Origin: Parasphingorhabdus cellanae
Lineage (GTDB): Bacteria; Pseudomonadota; Alphaproteobacteria; Sphingomonadales; Sphingomonadaceae
Length of the DNA: 64,000 nucleotides
Assembly (NCBI RefSeq): GCF_017498565.1
Contig: NZ_CP071794.1
Location: 2,842,001-2,906,000 of the forward strand
Reading direction: 5' to 3'
A program made the translations under genes and the position numbers. Of this stretch, positions 17,196-25,768 are shown piece after piece (within the stretch, counting starts at the first letter, position 1; every line of letters starts with the position of its first letter). The notes beneath the pieces were generated by a model. That model made no database searches. It worked only from the letters and a program-made list of their open reading frames with translations, and had not been told where the DNA came from.

Positions 17196-17892
17196 TGGTC
17201 AGAATATCCTCCACCCAAGCCGGCACCAGATCCCCCGCCTTACCCATCCGGCTTTCATCAAAATACAGGCTGCCATCTGACGGGTCCAAATTCATCTCCA
17301 GTGTCCTCGCCCCATAATGAGCTGCGGATCGGACAAAACCGGCCGCCGGATACACCGCGCCAGATGTCCCGATGGAAACAAACAAATCACATTGTGCCAA
17401 GGCCAGTTCAATCCGCTCCATCTGATAGGGCATTTCGCCAAACCAGACGATATCGGGCCGCAGCGCGACCTGATCACAATGGGGACAGGCCGGCCCGCTC
17501 GATAAATCCTTGTGCACGGCCGAACGCTCGCCGCAAGCCAGACACAGCCCGCTTAACAGCTCGCCATGCATATGCAGCAGTCGTTTTGATCCGGCCCGGT
17601 CATGCAAGTCATCGACATTTTGCGTCACCAGCAGAAAATCGCCGCCCCAGTCCGCGTCCAGCCGCGCCAGCGCCTTATGCGCGGCATTGGGATGCACCGT
17701 CTGCAACTTGGCGCGGCGCTCGTCATAAAATTTCTGGACCAGTGCCGGGTCGCGCTGAAACGCCTCTGGCGTCGCGACATCTTCAACCCGGTGCCCCTCC
17801 CACAGACCATCGGGTCCACGAAAGGTTGCAACGCCGCTTTCGGCGCTAATCCCCGCACCGGTCAGAATGACAATATTGTTTATTTCGCGCAT
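17188..17892 (-). CDS. cobB: NAD-dependent sirtuin deacylase (CobB-like)
   Basis: Removes acetyl or related acyl groups from protein lysines using NAD. The 234-residue protein shows GAGISAESGVATFRG (NAD-binding), TQNVDDLHDRAGS, the catalytic histidine in HMHGEL, and four zinc cysteines (CLACGE and CPHCDQ). RPDIVWFGEMPY and SIGTSGAVYPAAG follow, as in class III CobB proteins. The start MREINN at 17892 is chosen because the Rossmann strand begins there; a longer frame would run into the divergent dapB gene, 52 bases away. Confidence 0.95.
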   Translation of the reverse strand: MREINNIVILTGAGISAESGVATFRGPDGLWEGHRVEDVATPEAFQRDPALVQKFYDERRAKLQTVHPNAAHKALARLDADWGGDFLLVTQNVDDLHDRAGSKRLLHMHGELLSGLCLACGERSAVHKDLSSGPACPHCDQVALRPDIVWFGEMPYQMERIELALAQCDLFVSIGTSGAVYPAAGFVRSAAHYGARTLEMNLDPSDGSLYFDESRMGKAGDLVPAWVEDILTNG

Positions 17893-17944
17893 AACGCTAT
17901 GCCAGCAGCTTCTGCAAAATAACGCAAGCCTAGGATGGAAAGTT

Positions 17945-18679
17945 ATGACATCAATCGGGATTATTGGCAGCCAGGGCCGAATGGGCCATGCTCTTGTGAA
18001 CGCCATTGGCGAGCAAGAAGAACTGAGCCATGCCGGCGGCGTCGATCAGGATGACGATTTTGCCGCATTGCTCGCGCAAAGCGATGTGTTGGTCGACTTC
18101 TCGGTACCTGACGGCCTGAGTAACCGCCTGGATCTTTGCGCAGAGGCTGGCAAGCCGATGCTGGTTGGTACCACCGGTCTGGAACCTGCGCATCACCTGT
18201 CGATTGACGCCGCTGCAAAGACCGTTGCCGTGCTGCAGACCGGCAACACCTCACTGGGCGTGAATATGCTGGCGGCCTTGGTGAAACAAGCGGCGTCCCG
18301 GCTCGGCGATGACTGGGATATTGAGATTGTCGAAATGCATCACCGGCATAAAGTTGACGCGCCGTCTGGTACAGCCATCCTGCTGGGTGAAGCGGCAGCA
18401 AAAGGACGCGGGATCAATCTGAACGACCATAGTGAACGCGGGCGTGATGGCCAGACCGGCGCGCGGCAAAAGGGGGCAATCGGCTTTGCCGCGCTGCGCG
18501 GCGGATCGGTAGCGGGCGATCATCAGGTGATCTTGGCGACCGACGAGGAGCGCATTGAACTGGGCCACCGCGCCGAAAACCGGATGATCTTTGCGCGCGG
18601 CGCAGTGAAAGCCGCGCTCTGGCTTACGCAGCAGCAACCGGGTCGCTATGACATGACTGATATGCTCGGTCTCGACTGA
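17945..18679 (+). CDS. dapB: 4-hydroxy-tetrahydrodipicolinate reductase
   Basis: NAD(P)H-dependent reduction step in the diaminopimelate/lysine pathway. The 244-residue protein has the Rossmann motif GIIGSQGRMGHAL near 4-16, VGTTGL near 79, the signature EMHHRHKVDAPSGTAILLGE near 132-150 with the catalytic His-His and Lys, and GHRAENRMIFARGA towards the end. The start has GGA a few bases upstream and matches the expected N-terminus; the frame opens earlier but would overlap the sirtuin gene. Confidence 0.97.
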   Translation: MTSIGIIGSQGRMGHALVNAIGEQEELSHAGGVDQDDDFAALLAQSDVLVDFSVPDGLSNRLDLCAEAGKPMLVGTTGLEPAHHLSIDAAAKTVAVLQTGNTSLGVNMLAALVKQAASRLGDDWDIEIVEMHHRHKVDAPSGTAILLGEAAAKGRGINLNDHSERGRDGQTGARQKGAIGFAALRGGSVAGDHQVILATDEERIELGHRAENRMIFARGAVKAALWLTQQQPGRYDMTDMLGLD

Positions 18680-18826
18680 CGGCGTTATCGGCATGGACGG
18701 GGTGTTGGGTTTTTAACTTCAGTCTGCTTTGGGCGCAGAAGGGAAGTTATGGTTGTGGTAATTGCCATTCGGCTGACGCCCCTGATTGTCGCCATACACG
18801 GTGATTCCAGATTGTCCTCAAACCAG

Positions 18827-20422
18827 TCATCCATTTTCGCAATATCCTGCGATATGAATTTCGTCATCATAACCAATGTTGTCGAGAAATTTCCGGTCAT
18901 GACTCACAAGCATGAGCGCGCCTTTGTAGGATGAGAGCGATTGCTCCAGCATCTCGATTGACTCGACATCAAGATGGTTCGTCGGTTCGTCGAGAACCAG
19001 CATCTGCGGCGTGGATGGACCACCCGTAATCATTGCCAGTCCTGCGCGAAGTCGTTCACCTCCGCTCAGGGTTGATACAGAACGCAGGGCATCCTGGTTA
19101 CGAAACGCGAAGCGGGCAAGCACTTCATGCGCCTGCCCTCTCGTCATCTTGGCATGACGTGCCTGCATATTCGCGACAAGATCGAGGCGGGGATCGAGAA
19201 GTTCAACATGCTGATCGAGCATTGCAAGCGCGTTATTGATGCGCTTCACATGACCGCTGCTCGGCTCCGAAAGTCCCATCGCCAACCGCAGTAAACTGGT
19301 TTTACCGCTGCCATTAGGGCCGCTCACCACCACGCGCATCGGACCTGTAAGGGAAAAAGATAGCGGACCAAACAGCATTTTGCCATCGCATTCAAAACTT
19401 ACCTCGTCGAATTTGAGGAGCGTACGATTTGCTGGCAGATCAGGTTGTGGCAGATCGATTGTCAGCGGTGTGACGATCTCGACCTGTCGCCGCGCTTCAT
19501 CGACAGCGTTGCGGACGTCGCCGATCAATCGATCAGCGAGATGTGAATCACGTGCTGCGCTGTGCTCGGCTCTCTCTGCCTGTGCGTTCAAGAACAGCTT
19601 TGAATCGATACCTTTTGCGCGCCGCGCGCGTCCCGCTTTATCGCGGCGGGCTTTCTTTTCTACTTGGCGCTGAACGGCAATTCTTTGCTGTTTCAGATCA
19701 TGCTCGGCACTTGCAAGTTCGGTTTCGAGCCGCTCGCGCAAGGCGTCGCGTTCTGCGATAAATGCACTCCATCCTCCGGTCACAGAAAATATACCGACTT
19801 GGGAAAGGTGGACGATCCGATCCACTCGTTCGAGCAGATCGCGGTCATGGCTGGCGATCAGCGCGCCGCCGGGCCAGGCGTCGAGCAGATCGGCAATAGC
19901 TTCTCTGCCTTGTACGTCGAGATTGTTGGTCGGTTCGTCCATCAGAAGCAGATTTGGATTTGTCAAAAGCATCGCAACGAGGCCAAGCCTGGTCCTCTCA
20001 CCCCCACTGAGCGAGGCGACGCTTCGCTGGGTATTAATGGAAGGTAGCTTTACCCGATCGAACACATCCTCAATCCGTTGTTCCAGTGTCCAGTCGGCGA
20101 GACCAGCATCCTCGGCGGAGCCTTCCCCGATTTCGAGACGGCGGAGTCGGTCTAGGTCGCTTGCGACACCCAATGCCTCGGCAATGCTGCTGTCATCGGG
20201 TTGAATTTGTCGCAGCATCGCGATGTGCGATGATCGGTTTATAGTGCCGGAACTGGGTTCGCGCTCGCCGCTTGCAACGGAGAGAAGGGTTGACTTGCCA
20301 GAGCCATTACGCCCGACAATCCCCACGAGCTCGCGCCCGACTGATATTGTCAGATCGGAAAATAGACGGCGGCCGTCAGGTGCGGCGACCGATAGATGAT
20401 CGAATGTGAGAAAGGCAGACAT
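18827..20422 (-). CDS. ABC-F family ATPase (ribosome-associated)
   Basis: A soluble twin ABC ATPase with no membrane domain, so an ABC-F translation factor or antibiotic-protection protein rather than a transporter. Domain 1 has Walker A GRNGSGKST, signature LSGGERTRLG and LLLMDEPTNNLD; domain 2 has GPNGSGKTS, LSGGERLRAG and MLVLDEPTNHLD. Between them (about 240-330) lies a charged linker rich in Arg, Lys and Ala, including KKARRDKAGRARRAKG, where ABC-F proteins reach into the ribosome. The ATG has no clear Shine-Dalgarno of its own; a short upstream frame with a strong one overlaps it. The substrate drug, if any, is unknown. Confidence 0.92.
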   Translation of the reverse strand: MSAFLTFDHLSVAAPDGRRLFSDLTISVGRELVGIVGRNGSGKSTLLSVASGEREPSSGTINRSSHIAMLRQIQPDDSSIAEALGVASDLDRLRRLEIGEGSAEDAGLADWTLEQRIEDVFDRVKLPSINTQRSVASLSGGERTRLGLVAMLLTNPNLLLMDEPTNNLDVQGREAIADLLDAWPGGALIASHDRDLLERVDRIVHLSQVGIFSVTGGWSAFIAERDALRERLETELASAEHDLKQQRIAVQRQVEKKARRDKAGRARRAKGIDSKLFLNAQAERAEHSAARDSHLADRLIGDVRNAVDEARRQVEIVTPLTIDLPQPDLPANRTLLKFDEVSFECDGKMLFGPLSFSLTGPMRVVVSGPNGSGKTSLLRLAMGLSEPSSGHVKRINNALAMLDQHVELLDPRLDLVANMQARHAKMTRGQAHEVLARFAFRNQDALRSVSTLSGGERLRAGLAMITGGPSTPQMLVLDEPTNHLDVESIEMLEQSLSSYKGALMLVSHDRKFLDNIGYDDEIHIAGYCENG

Positions 20423-20477
20423 AAAACAACTCGATAGTTTGGAAATGAGGCAGGCGATCCAAAACAGAGTTGTTCAT
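20376..20477 (-). CDS. Putative leader peptide (33 aa) upstream of and overlapping the ABC-F gene
   Basis: A short open frame begins MNNSVLDRLPHFQ and ends with TGA 45 bases inside the ABC-F gene, in a different frame. It has a strong ribosome-binding site (AAAAGGA, seven bases before ATG), unlike the ABC-F ATG. AACAACTC directly after its start codon (reverse strand of 20467-20474) is an exact inverted repeat of GAGTTGTT just before the ABC-F ATG (20425-20432), so the mRNA can fold to hide the ABC-F start. This is the layout of translational-attenuation leaders of drug-resistance genes. Function is inferred. Confidence 0.6.
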   Translation of the reverse strand: MNNSVLDRLPHFQTIELFYVCLSHIRSSIGRRT

Positions 20478-20503
20478 GATAAAATCCTTTTGATTAGCTT
20501 TAT

Positions 20504-20532
20504 AGAATAGGCTTGCGATAACTGATATTCAA
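20504..20532 (-). promoter_or_regulatory. Putative promoter of the ABC-F leader
   Basis: On the reverse strand TTGAAT (20527-20532) and TATTCT (20504-20509) are separated by 17 bases, close to the sigma-70 consensus. The transcript would start near 20497 and include the leader peptide with its ribosome-binding site. Confidence 0.5.
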
Positions 20533-20741
20533 CCAAATAGCGCAGGCTTCTTGAAGCCAGACAATACCAAGCCCATGAGCGGACAGTCGCAAATCCACCT
20601 CATAGTTCCGTTTACCAAAGTCAAGAACAGCCTCCGTGTTCAGGATAAAGTCCAAGCGGCTTTCCTGTGAATATAGCCATCAGTTTGTTTGGAGCAGCAA
20701 TCACAATTGTATTTTCGCCGCCAGGCCGCCATGAAGCGCTT

Positions 20742-21392
20742 ATGAAAAAGGACGATATCTTCGAATTTTATGCGCGGCTGGCCGCCGACAATCCTGCACC
20801 GGAGACAGAGCTGAACTACGGCAATGTCTATCAGCTGGTCGTCGCGGTGGCTCTGTCCGCGCAATCCACCGATATCGGCGTGAACAAGGCGACACGCTTG
20901 CTGTTCGAACAGGTGAAGACGCCGCAGCAAATGGTCGATCTCGGACTCGATGGCCTGAAAGAGCATATCAAGACCATCGGGCTTTATAACAACAAGGCCA
21001 AGAACGTGATCGCGCTGTCCGAGCTGTTGATCGCCGACTATGGCGGAGAGGTTCCGGCAAACCGCGATGAGCTGACCAAGCTGCCCGGTGTGGGCCGCAA
21101 GACCGCGAATGTGGTGATGAACTGCGCCTTTGGCGCGGAGACATTTGCCGTCGACACCCATATTTTCCGGGTTGGCAACCGCACCGGACTGGCGCCCGGT
21201 AAAACCGTATTGGCGGTCGAGAAAAAACTGGAAAAACAGACTCCGAGTCCGTTCCGCGTCCATGCCCATCACTGGCTGATTCTGCACGGCCGCTATATCT
21301 GCAAGGCGCGCAAGCCGGAATGCTGGCGCTGTCCGGTCGCCGACCTTTGCCGGTTCAAAAAGAAGACACCCGCACCTGCGTCTGCGGACTGA
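20742..21392 (+). CDS. nth: Endonuclease III
   Basis: Base-excision repair glycosylase/AP lyase for oxidised pyrimidines. The 216-residue protein has the helix-hairpin-helix LPGVGRKTANVV near 113-124 with the catalytic lysine, the catalytic aspartate in VDTHIFRVGNR near 138, and a C-terminal iron-sulfur cluster loop with spacing C-x6-C-x2-C-x5-C (CKARKPECWRCPVADLC). The start MKKDDIFEFYARL at 20742 fits family N-termini; the frame is open further upstream to 20667. Confidence 0.97.
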   Translation: MKKDDIFEFYARLAADNPAPETELNYGNVYQLVVAVALSAQSTDIGVNKATRLLFEQVKTPQQMVDLGLDGLKEHIKTIGLYNNKAKNVIALSELLIADYGGEVPANRDELTKLPGVGRKTANVVMNCAFGAETFAVDTHIFRVGNRTGLAPGKTVLAVEKKLEKQTPSPFRVHAHHWLILHGRYICKARKPECWRCPVADLCRFKKKTPAPASAD

Positions 21393-21489
21393 ATAGCGGC
21401 CGCCCCTTGGGCTGTTCAGCTTTCAGAAAGAACGTCTCACCTATTTTTATGGGAGTGAGGGTTCGTCATTGAAAGCAAGGAAAGACCTT

Positions 21490-21900
21490 ATGAAACTTTT
21501 AACCCCCATCCTGATCGGCTCTTGTCTGACTGTCGCCGCTGGTGCGGCCTATGCCGGCGAAAAGCGCTCAAAAGATGATAAATATGTCATCGAAAAGGTC
21601 GGCGAACCGAAAAGCTGCGTAACGCGATTTCAAATCCGTTCGACCGATGTGATTGATGATCAGACTATCGATTTCAAAATGCGCAACGGCGATGTTTATC
21701 GCAATAAACTGCCCAATAAGTGCAGCGGCCTTGGCTTTGAAGAAGCATTTTCCTATCGCACATCCACCAATCGGCTATGCAGTGTCGATATCATAAGAGT
21801 GTTGGACAACACCGCTGGTCGTCTCGATACCCGCGGCGCGTGCGGACTGGGAAAATTTCAGAAAATCACCAAGACAAAACGGGAAAAGAGCGAAGGCTAA
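21490..21900 (+). CDS. DUF6491-like secreted protein
   Basis: A 136-residue exported protein. AAGGA lies eight bases before ATG 21490. Residues 1-23 form a signal peptide with probable cleavage at AYA-GEK. The mature part has the pattern SCVTRFQIRSTDVIDDQTI, then DVYRNKLPNKCSGLGFEE, FSYRTSTNRLCSVDII and GACGLG, with conserved cysteines that would pair in the periplasm; this matches small DUF6491 proteins common in sphingomonads and xanthomonads. The function is unknown. The tail is lysine-rich. Confidence 0.8.
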   Translation: MKLLTPILIGSCLTVAAGAAYAGEKRSKDDKYVIEKVGEPKSCVTRFQIRSTDVIDDQTIDFKMRNGDVYRNKLPNKCSGLGFEEAFSYRTSTNRLCSVDIIRVLDNTAGRLDTRGACGLGKFQKITKTKREKSEG

Positions 21901-21996
21901 ATTGGCGCCGGGTTTTTCTAACCGATAATTGGCAAATTAGTGATTGGCAAAGCAGCACACCCGCTGCTAAGCGCTTGTTCGCTATCAAAGCGCCAA

Positions 21997-22073
<77 letters not shown>

Positions 22074-22085
22074 GTTTCTCAACTA

Positions 22086-22778
22086 TCAAGAAGATTTGGC
22101 GAGCTTGGTATTCTCGTTACCATAGCTTTTTAGGAAAAGATCCACTGCGCTGTTGACGCGTTTCTTCGCTTTCGGGTCTGGTATTTTTGCTTGTGAGATA
22201 TTGGCTCCAAAGCGGCGCTCGAGATCCGCCATTCCTTTTATCATGCCTGATAGATGTTCTGCTGCCTGTTCCGTATCATCAATTTGTAGCTCGCCGGCCA
22301 GGACGGCTTGGTCCAGTAAATGCGACAAGGCTTGGTGCAGCCGCCGCGGCCCGGCTTCGAGGAATAGCAGTCCGATTTCGGGATTATGCTCCACCTCCAC
22401 GGCCAGATGACGTTCAAATCGGACCATCTCGTCACGCCAGAGAAATGCTACCATTTCCATGCCGAAATGGACCAGCCTTTCTCTTATATTTCCGCCAGAG
22501 GTCGCTTCAGCGGATAAGGCCTGACGCATAACTGCACATTCGTTTCCAACGGCCTCGGTAAAGAGGTTTTCCTTTGTTTTAAAGCGGTTATAAACGGTTA
22601 CCTTGGAAACGCCCGCCCGTGCAGCAATGGACTCAATGCTCGATTGCGCAAAGCCTATGTTGAAGAATTCATGGCGCGCGGCGTCCAATATCATTGCGCT
22701 TTTTGTCGTATCGACCGGACGGCCCATAACCTTATTCGTTGTGGCCGGTTTGTTGGTCGCTGATGTCTTATCTGACAT
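22086..22778 (-). CDS. TetR/AcrR-family repressor of the divergent efflux operon
   Basis: A 230-residue regulator. After a Lys/Thr-rich N-terminal tail, the DNA-binding helix-turn-helix lies at about 20-65 ([19 protein letters not shown], then [19 protein letters not shown]), the classic TetR pattern. The rest is helical with [10 protein letters not shown] near the C-terminus, as in AcrR-like proteins with a C-terminal TetR_C domain. It is divergent from an ABC/HlyD/TolC operon, with an inverted repeat between them, so it most likely represses that operon and itself. The inducer is unknown. Confidence 0.9.
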   Translation of the reverse strand: MSDKTSATNKPATTNKVMGRPVDTTKSAMILDAARHEFFNIGFAQSSIESIAARAGVSKVTVYNRFKTKENLFTEAVGNECAVMRQALSAEATSGGNIRERLVHFGMEMVAFLWRDEMVRFERHLAVEVEHNPEIGLLFLEAGPRRLHQALSHLLDQAVLAGELQIDDTEQAAEHLSGMIKGMADLERRFGANISQAKIPDPKAKKRVNSAVDLFLKSYGNENTKLAKSS

Positions 22779-22818
22779 TAATGAACGGTTCCGTATAATA
22801 AAACGTTGACGTTCATTA
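22779..22818. promoter_or_regulatory. Inverted repeat, probable TetR operator
   Basis: TAATGAACG (22779-22787) and CGTTCATTA (22810-22818) are perfect inverted copies separated by 22 bases in the short gap between the TetR start and the efflux operon. The spacer also holds GTATAATA, which could serve as a -10 element, and further ACGTT copies. Position and symmetry fit a TetR-type operator. Confidence 0.65.
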
Positions 22819-22868
22819 TGTCTCTTACTATCCCCTAGTTCAACCCAAATCAGCAAAGGCCGAGTCTC

Positions 22869-24008
22869 ATGACGTGGATCGCGATCAGAATGTTGACAGG
22901 AGATCGCCAGAAATTTTTTGGCCTGTTATTCGGCGTGGCGTTCTCAACATTGCTTATTTCACAACAACTGACCATTTTTATTAATCTGATCGAACGCGGA
23001 GCAACCGCAGTATATAATATTCCGACCGCTAATATCTGGGTCATGGATCCGGTAAGCCGTACTCCAGATGTCGCTTTGCCAATGCCACCGACAGCCCTGG
23101 ACAAGGTGCGATCTGTCAATGGCGTCGAATGGGCGTCGCCGCTGCTGCGATCCGGCGCGACTGTCCGGACGCCGGAGGGGGATTTAGAGGGCGTGACCGT
23201 CGTTGGTGTCGACGATGCAACGCTTATCGGACTGCCCAAAAAATTCCTAAAAGGCAGCCGAGATGCGCTTTATGAGCCGGACGCCGTAATTATCGACAGC
23301 GTCGGTGCCGCGAAACTATTCCCCGAAGGTTTTGATCCCATTGGGGTACGGCTTGAATTGAACGACCGGCGCGCGGTTATTCGCGGCATTGTTGACGTCG
23401 ATCCTAGTTTTACCAGCCAGGTCATCCTTTACACTCGCTATTCCAACGCCTTGGCTTTTGTACCCGGGACTCGCAACCGCATGTCTTTCGTTTTGGCCAA
23501 TGCTTCAGATGGGCTGACCGCCAAACAAGTCACGGCCCGGATTACGGAGGCCACCGGACTGAAAGCGCGAACCCGTGAAGAATTCGCAAGGGATGGCGTT
23601 GATTTCATTATCGAAAATACCGGTATTCCAGTGAACTTTGGTATCACGGTTGCGCTCGGATTCATTGTGGGAGTCGCGATCGTCGGTCTGACATTCAGCC
23701 TGTTCATTCGAGACAATATCAAGCAATTTGGTGCGCTGAAAGCGATCGGTGTTACCAACAACAAAATCCGCATGATGGTTGCTGCGCAGGCGTTACTGGT
23801 CGGTCTGGTCGGCTATGGGATTGGTATATTGCTGGCCGCTATTTTCATCGCATCAGGTGCCGCCAACAGTCCCGATTTCAAAGGGTTTTATACACCATGG
23901 GAAATCCCGGTACTCACGGCTTTTGTTGTACTGGCGATGATCTTGATCACCGGGTGGCTCGCTTTGCGCAGTGTGCTGAAAACGGAACCGGCTGAGGTGT
24001 TCAGATGA
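22869..24008 (+). CDS. DevC-type ABC transporter permease (FtsX-like)
   Basis: Inner-membrane permease of 379 residues, FtsX/MacB-like fold. One membrane helix lies near the N-terminus (FFGLLFGVAFSTLLISQQLT), then a large periplasmic domain (about 45-255; WVMDPVSRTPDVALPMPP), then three C-terminal helices (about 260-285, 305-330, 350-370) flanking FIRDNIKQFGALKAIGVTNNKI, the loop that contacts the ATPase. The pattern is that of DevC of cyanobacterial heterocyst glycolipid exporters. The next gene is its ATPase and overlaps by four bases. Confidence 0.9.
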   Translation: MTWIAIRMLTGDRQKFFGLLFGVAFSTLLISQQLTIFINLIERGATAVYNIPTANIWVMDPVSRTPDVALPMPPTALDKVRSVNGVEWASPLLRSGATVRTPEGDLEGVTVVGVDDATLIGLPKKFLKGSRDALYEPDAVIIDSVGAAKLFPEGFDPIGVRLELNDRRAVIRGIVDVDPSFTSQVILYTRYSNALAFVPGTRNRMSFVLANASDGLTAKQVTARITEATGLKARTREEFARDGVDFIIENTGIPVNFGITVALGFIVGVAIVGLTFSLFIRDNIKQFGALKAIGVTNNKIRMMVAAQALLVGLVGYGIGILLAAIFIASGAANSPDFKGFYTPWEIPVLTAFVVLAMILITGWLALRSVLKTEPAEVFR

Positions 24009-24712
24009 GCGAGACACGCACCGCAATTACCATTAATGGTATCGTCAAGGAATTCAGCGCTGGTAGCCAGATGATCCGGGTGTTGCATGGTATTGATGCT
24101 GAGATTCGTTCAGGCGAGCTGACCTATCTGGTGGGCGAATCCGGTTCCGGCAAAACCACTATGATCTCGATCATCGCCGGAATACTCTATCCAACCGATG
24201 GTTCGGTATCGGTATTTGGGCAGGATATTTACGGCCTGTCCGACAATGATCTGGTTCGGTTTCGGCTTTCGAATATCGGCTTCATTTTCCAGCAATATAA
24301 TTTGATCCCGACCTTGACGGCGGCGGAGAACGCCTCGGTGCCGTTGGTAGCAGCCGGGATGAAACGCGACGAAGCGGTGGAGCATGGACGAGCGATGCTC
24401 GAAAAGCTGAATATTGCCGATCAGGCCGACAAGTTGCCGCGGCAATTATCCGGCGGGCAGCAGCAAAGAGTCGCGATTGCGCGGGCCTTGGTTCACGAGC
24501 CACGATTGGTGGTGTGCGACGAACCAACAGCGGCACTGGATGCAAAATCTGGGCGGCGGGTGATGGACTTGTTGCGGGAAGTCGCGCTCGCGCCGGAACG
24601 CACGGTAATCATTGTGACCCATGACAACCGCATTTTCGATCTGGCGGACCGCATATTGGTGATGGAAGACGGCCGGATCACCCATGATGGCAAAGAGATG
24701 CCCGATCACTGA
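24005..24712 (+). CDS. DevA/MacB-type ABC transporter ATP-binding protein
   Basis: A 235-residue ATPase that drives the adjacent permease. Walker A is GESGSGKTT near 43-51, the Q-loop is FIFQQYNLIPTLTAAEN, the signature is LSGGQQQRVAIARAL near 143-157, Walker B is LVVCDEPTAALD and the H-loop is IIVTHDNRIF. These are typical of the MacB/LolD/DevA subgroup. It overlaps the permease stop by four bases and is followed 27 bases later by the HlyD-like gene. Confidence 0.95.
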   Translation: MSETRTAITINGIVKEFSAGSQMIRVLHGIDAEIRSGELTYLVGESGSGKTTMISIIAGILYPTDGSVSVFGQDIYGLSDNDLVRFRLSNIGFIFQQYNLIPTLTAAENASVPLVAAGMKRDEAVEHGRAMLEKLNIADQADKLPRQLSGGQQQRVAIARALVHEPRLVVCDEPTAALDAKSGRRVMDLLREVALAPERTVIIVTHDNRIFDLADRILVMEDGRITHDGKEMPDH

Positions 24713-24739
24713 TCGGGGACGTATACAAAGGATGACAAA

Positions 24740-25768
24740 ATGTTAGAGACATTTTTTAACCGGCTTAAAGAAGTCAGTTTTGTGCGCACGATTTTGCCTG
24801 TCTTGGCGATAGTTGCGATTATCGTTGCTGTCATCATTGTCCTCAGTGGCCAACCGGACCGCAGCGAAGAACAACCAGCGATCAATCCGCCCAAAGCCAC
24901 AGCAGCTTTTGGCAATCAGCCGAGCGTCGCCGGGGCCGGCGTGGTTGAGCCGTCCAGTGAAGTAATCAATATCGGCACCAGCCTTGCCGGTATTGTGACC
25001 AAGGTCTATGTGTCTCCCGGTGATCAGGTCACCGAGGGGCAGCCGTTGTTCCTCGTTGATGACCGCGCCATCCGCTCCCAAATCAGTGAAGCCAGCGCAG
25101 CGATAGCAAGGGCGCGCGCGGCCCGTGAAACCGCACGGGCGCTATTGGCGACGGCGCAGCAGCAATCATCTCTCTACAATGGTATCGAAGATCCGCGGGC
25201 TGTATCGCGTCAGGAAGTTATTGACCGCAGCGGCGCTGTTCGCACGGCACAAGCCCAGTTACGACAGGCCGAGGCCGACATACGCAGTGCCGAGGCTGCC
25301 CGCGCTCGCGCCTCAACCGACCTCGGACGGCTGACGGTAAGAGCGCCAATTGCGGCCGAAATATTGTCGGTCAACATTCGCCCCGGAGAATATGCCAATC
25401 CCGGCGGACCCCAAGGCGGCGGTGGAGACCCCTATATGGAAATTGGCAATACCACGCCGCTGCATGTCCGGATTGATATTGACGAGAATGAAATTGGCCG
25501 AGTTGCGATGGGCAAGGAAGCAGTGGTCAGTCCGCGCGGACAAGCCAGCGAGCGCGTCAAGGCACAGTTTGTCCGGGCTGAACCTTTGGTCACACCAAAA
25601 ACATCGCTGACCAACTCCGCCACAGAACGGGTTGATGTAAGAGTGCTACAGCTCATCTATCAAATACCCACAGATCAGGGATTTTTTGTCGGCCAGCAGG
25701 TCGATGCTTTTGTTCGGGCAAAAAATGGTGCCCAGAATAACGTAAAAAAAGCCGGTGAAACCAAATGA
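24740..25768 (+). CDS. HlyD/DevB-type periplasmic adaptor
   Basis: Membrane-fusion protein of 342 residues linking the inner-membrane ABC pump to an outer-membrane channel. One N-terminal helix (about 13-35; TILPVLAIVAIIVAVIIVL) anchors it. GTSLAGIVTKVYVSPGDQVTEG is the lipoyl-like half, followed by an Ala/Arg/Glu-rich coiled coil (about 115-205) and the second half LTVRAPIAAEILSVNIRPGEY. The beta-barrel domain has HVRIDIDENEIGRV. AAGGA precedes the ATG. It overlaps the TolC-like gene by four bases. Confidence 0.92.
   Translation: MLETFFNRLKEVSFVRTILPVLAIVAIIVAVIIVLSGQPDRSEEQPAINPPKATAAFGNQPSVAGAGVVEPSSEVINIGTSLAGIVTKVYVSPGDQVTEGQPLFLVDDRAIRSQISEASAAIARARAARETARALLATAQQQSSLYNGIEDPRAVSRQEVIDRSGAVRTAQAQLRQAEADIRSAEAARARASTDLGRLTVRAPIAAEILSVNIRPGEYANPGGPQGGGGDPYMEIGNTTPLHVRIDIDENEIGRVAMGKEAVVSPRGQASERVKAQFVRAEPLVTPKTSLTNSATERVDVRVLQLIYQIPTDQGFFVGQQVDAFVRAKNGAQNNVKKAGETK

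Noticed and set aside
18685..18900. 71-codon open frame at the 3' end of the ABC-F gene
   Set aside because: It overlaps the ABC-F C-terminus in another frame and has no start signal; 18680-18826 appears to be non-coding spacer.
20640..21287. 215-codon frame antisense to nth
   Set aside because: Shadow of nth, whose motifs are unmistakable on the other strand.
22619..22780. Longer TetR start at 22856
   Set aside because: It would place coding sequence across the inverted repeat and the divergent promoter region, and adds residues unlike TetR N-termini.
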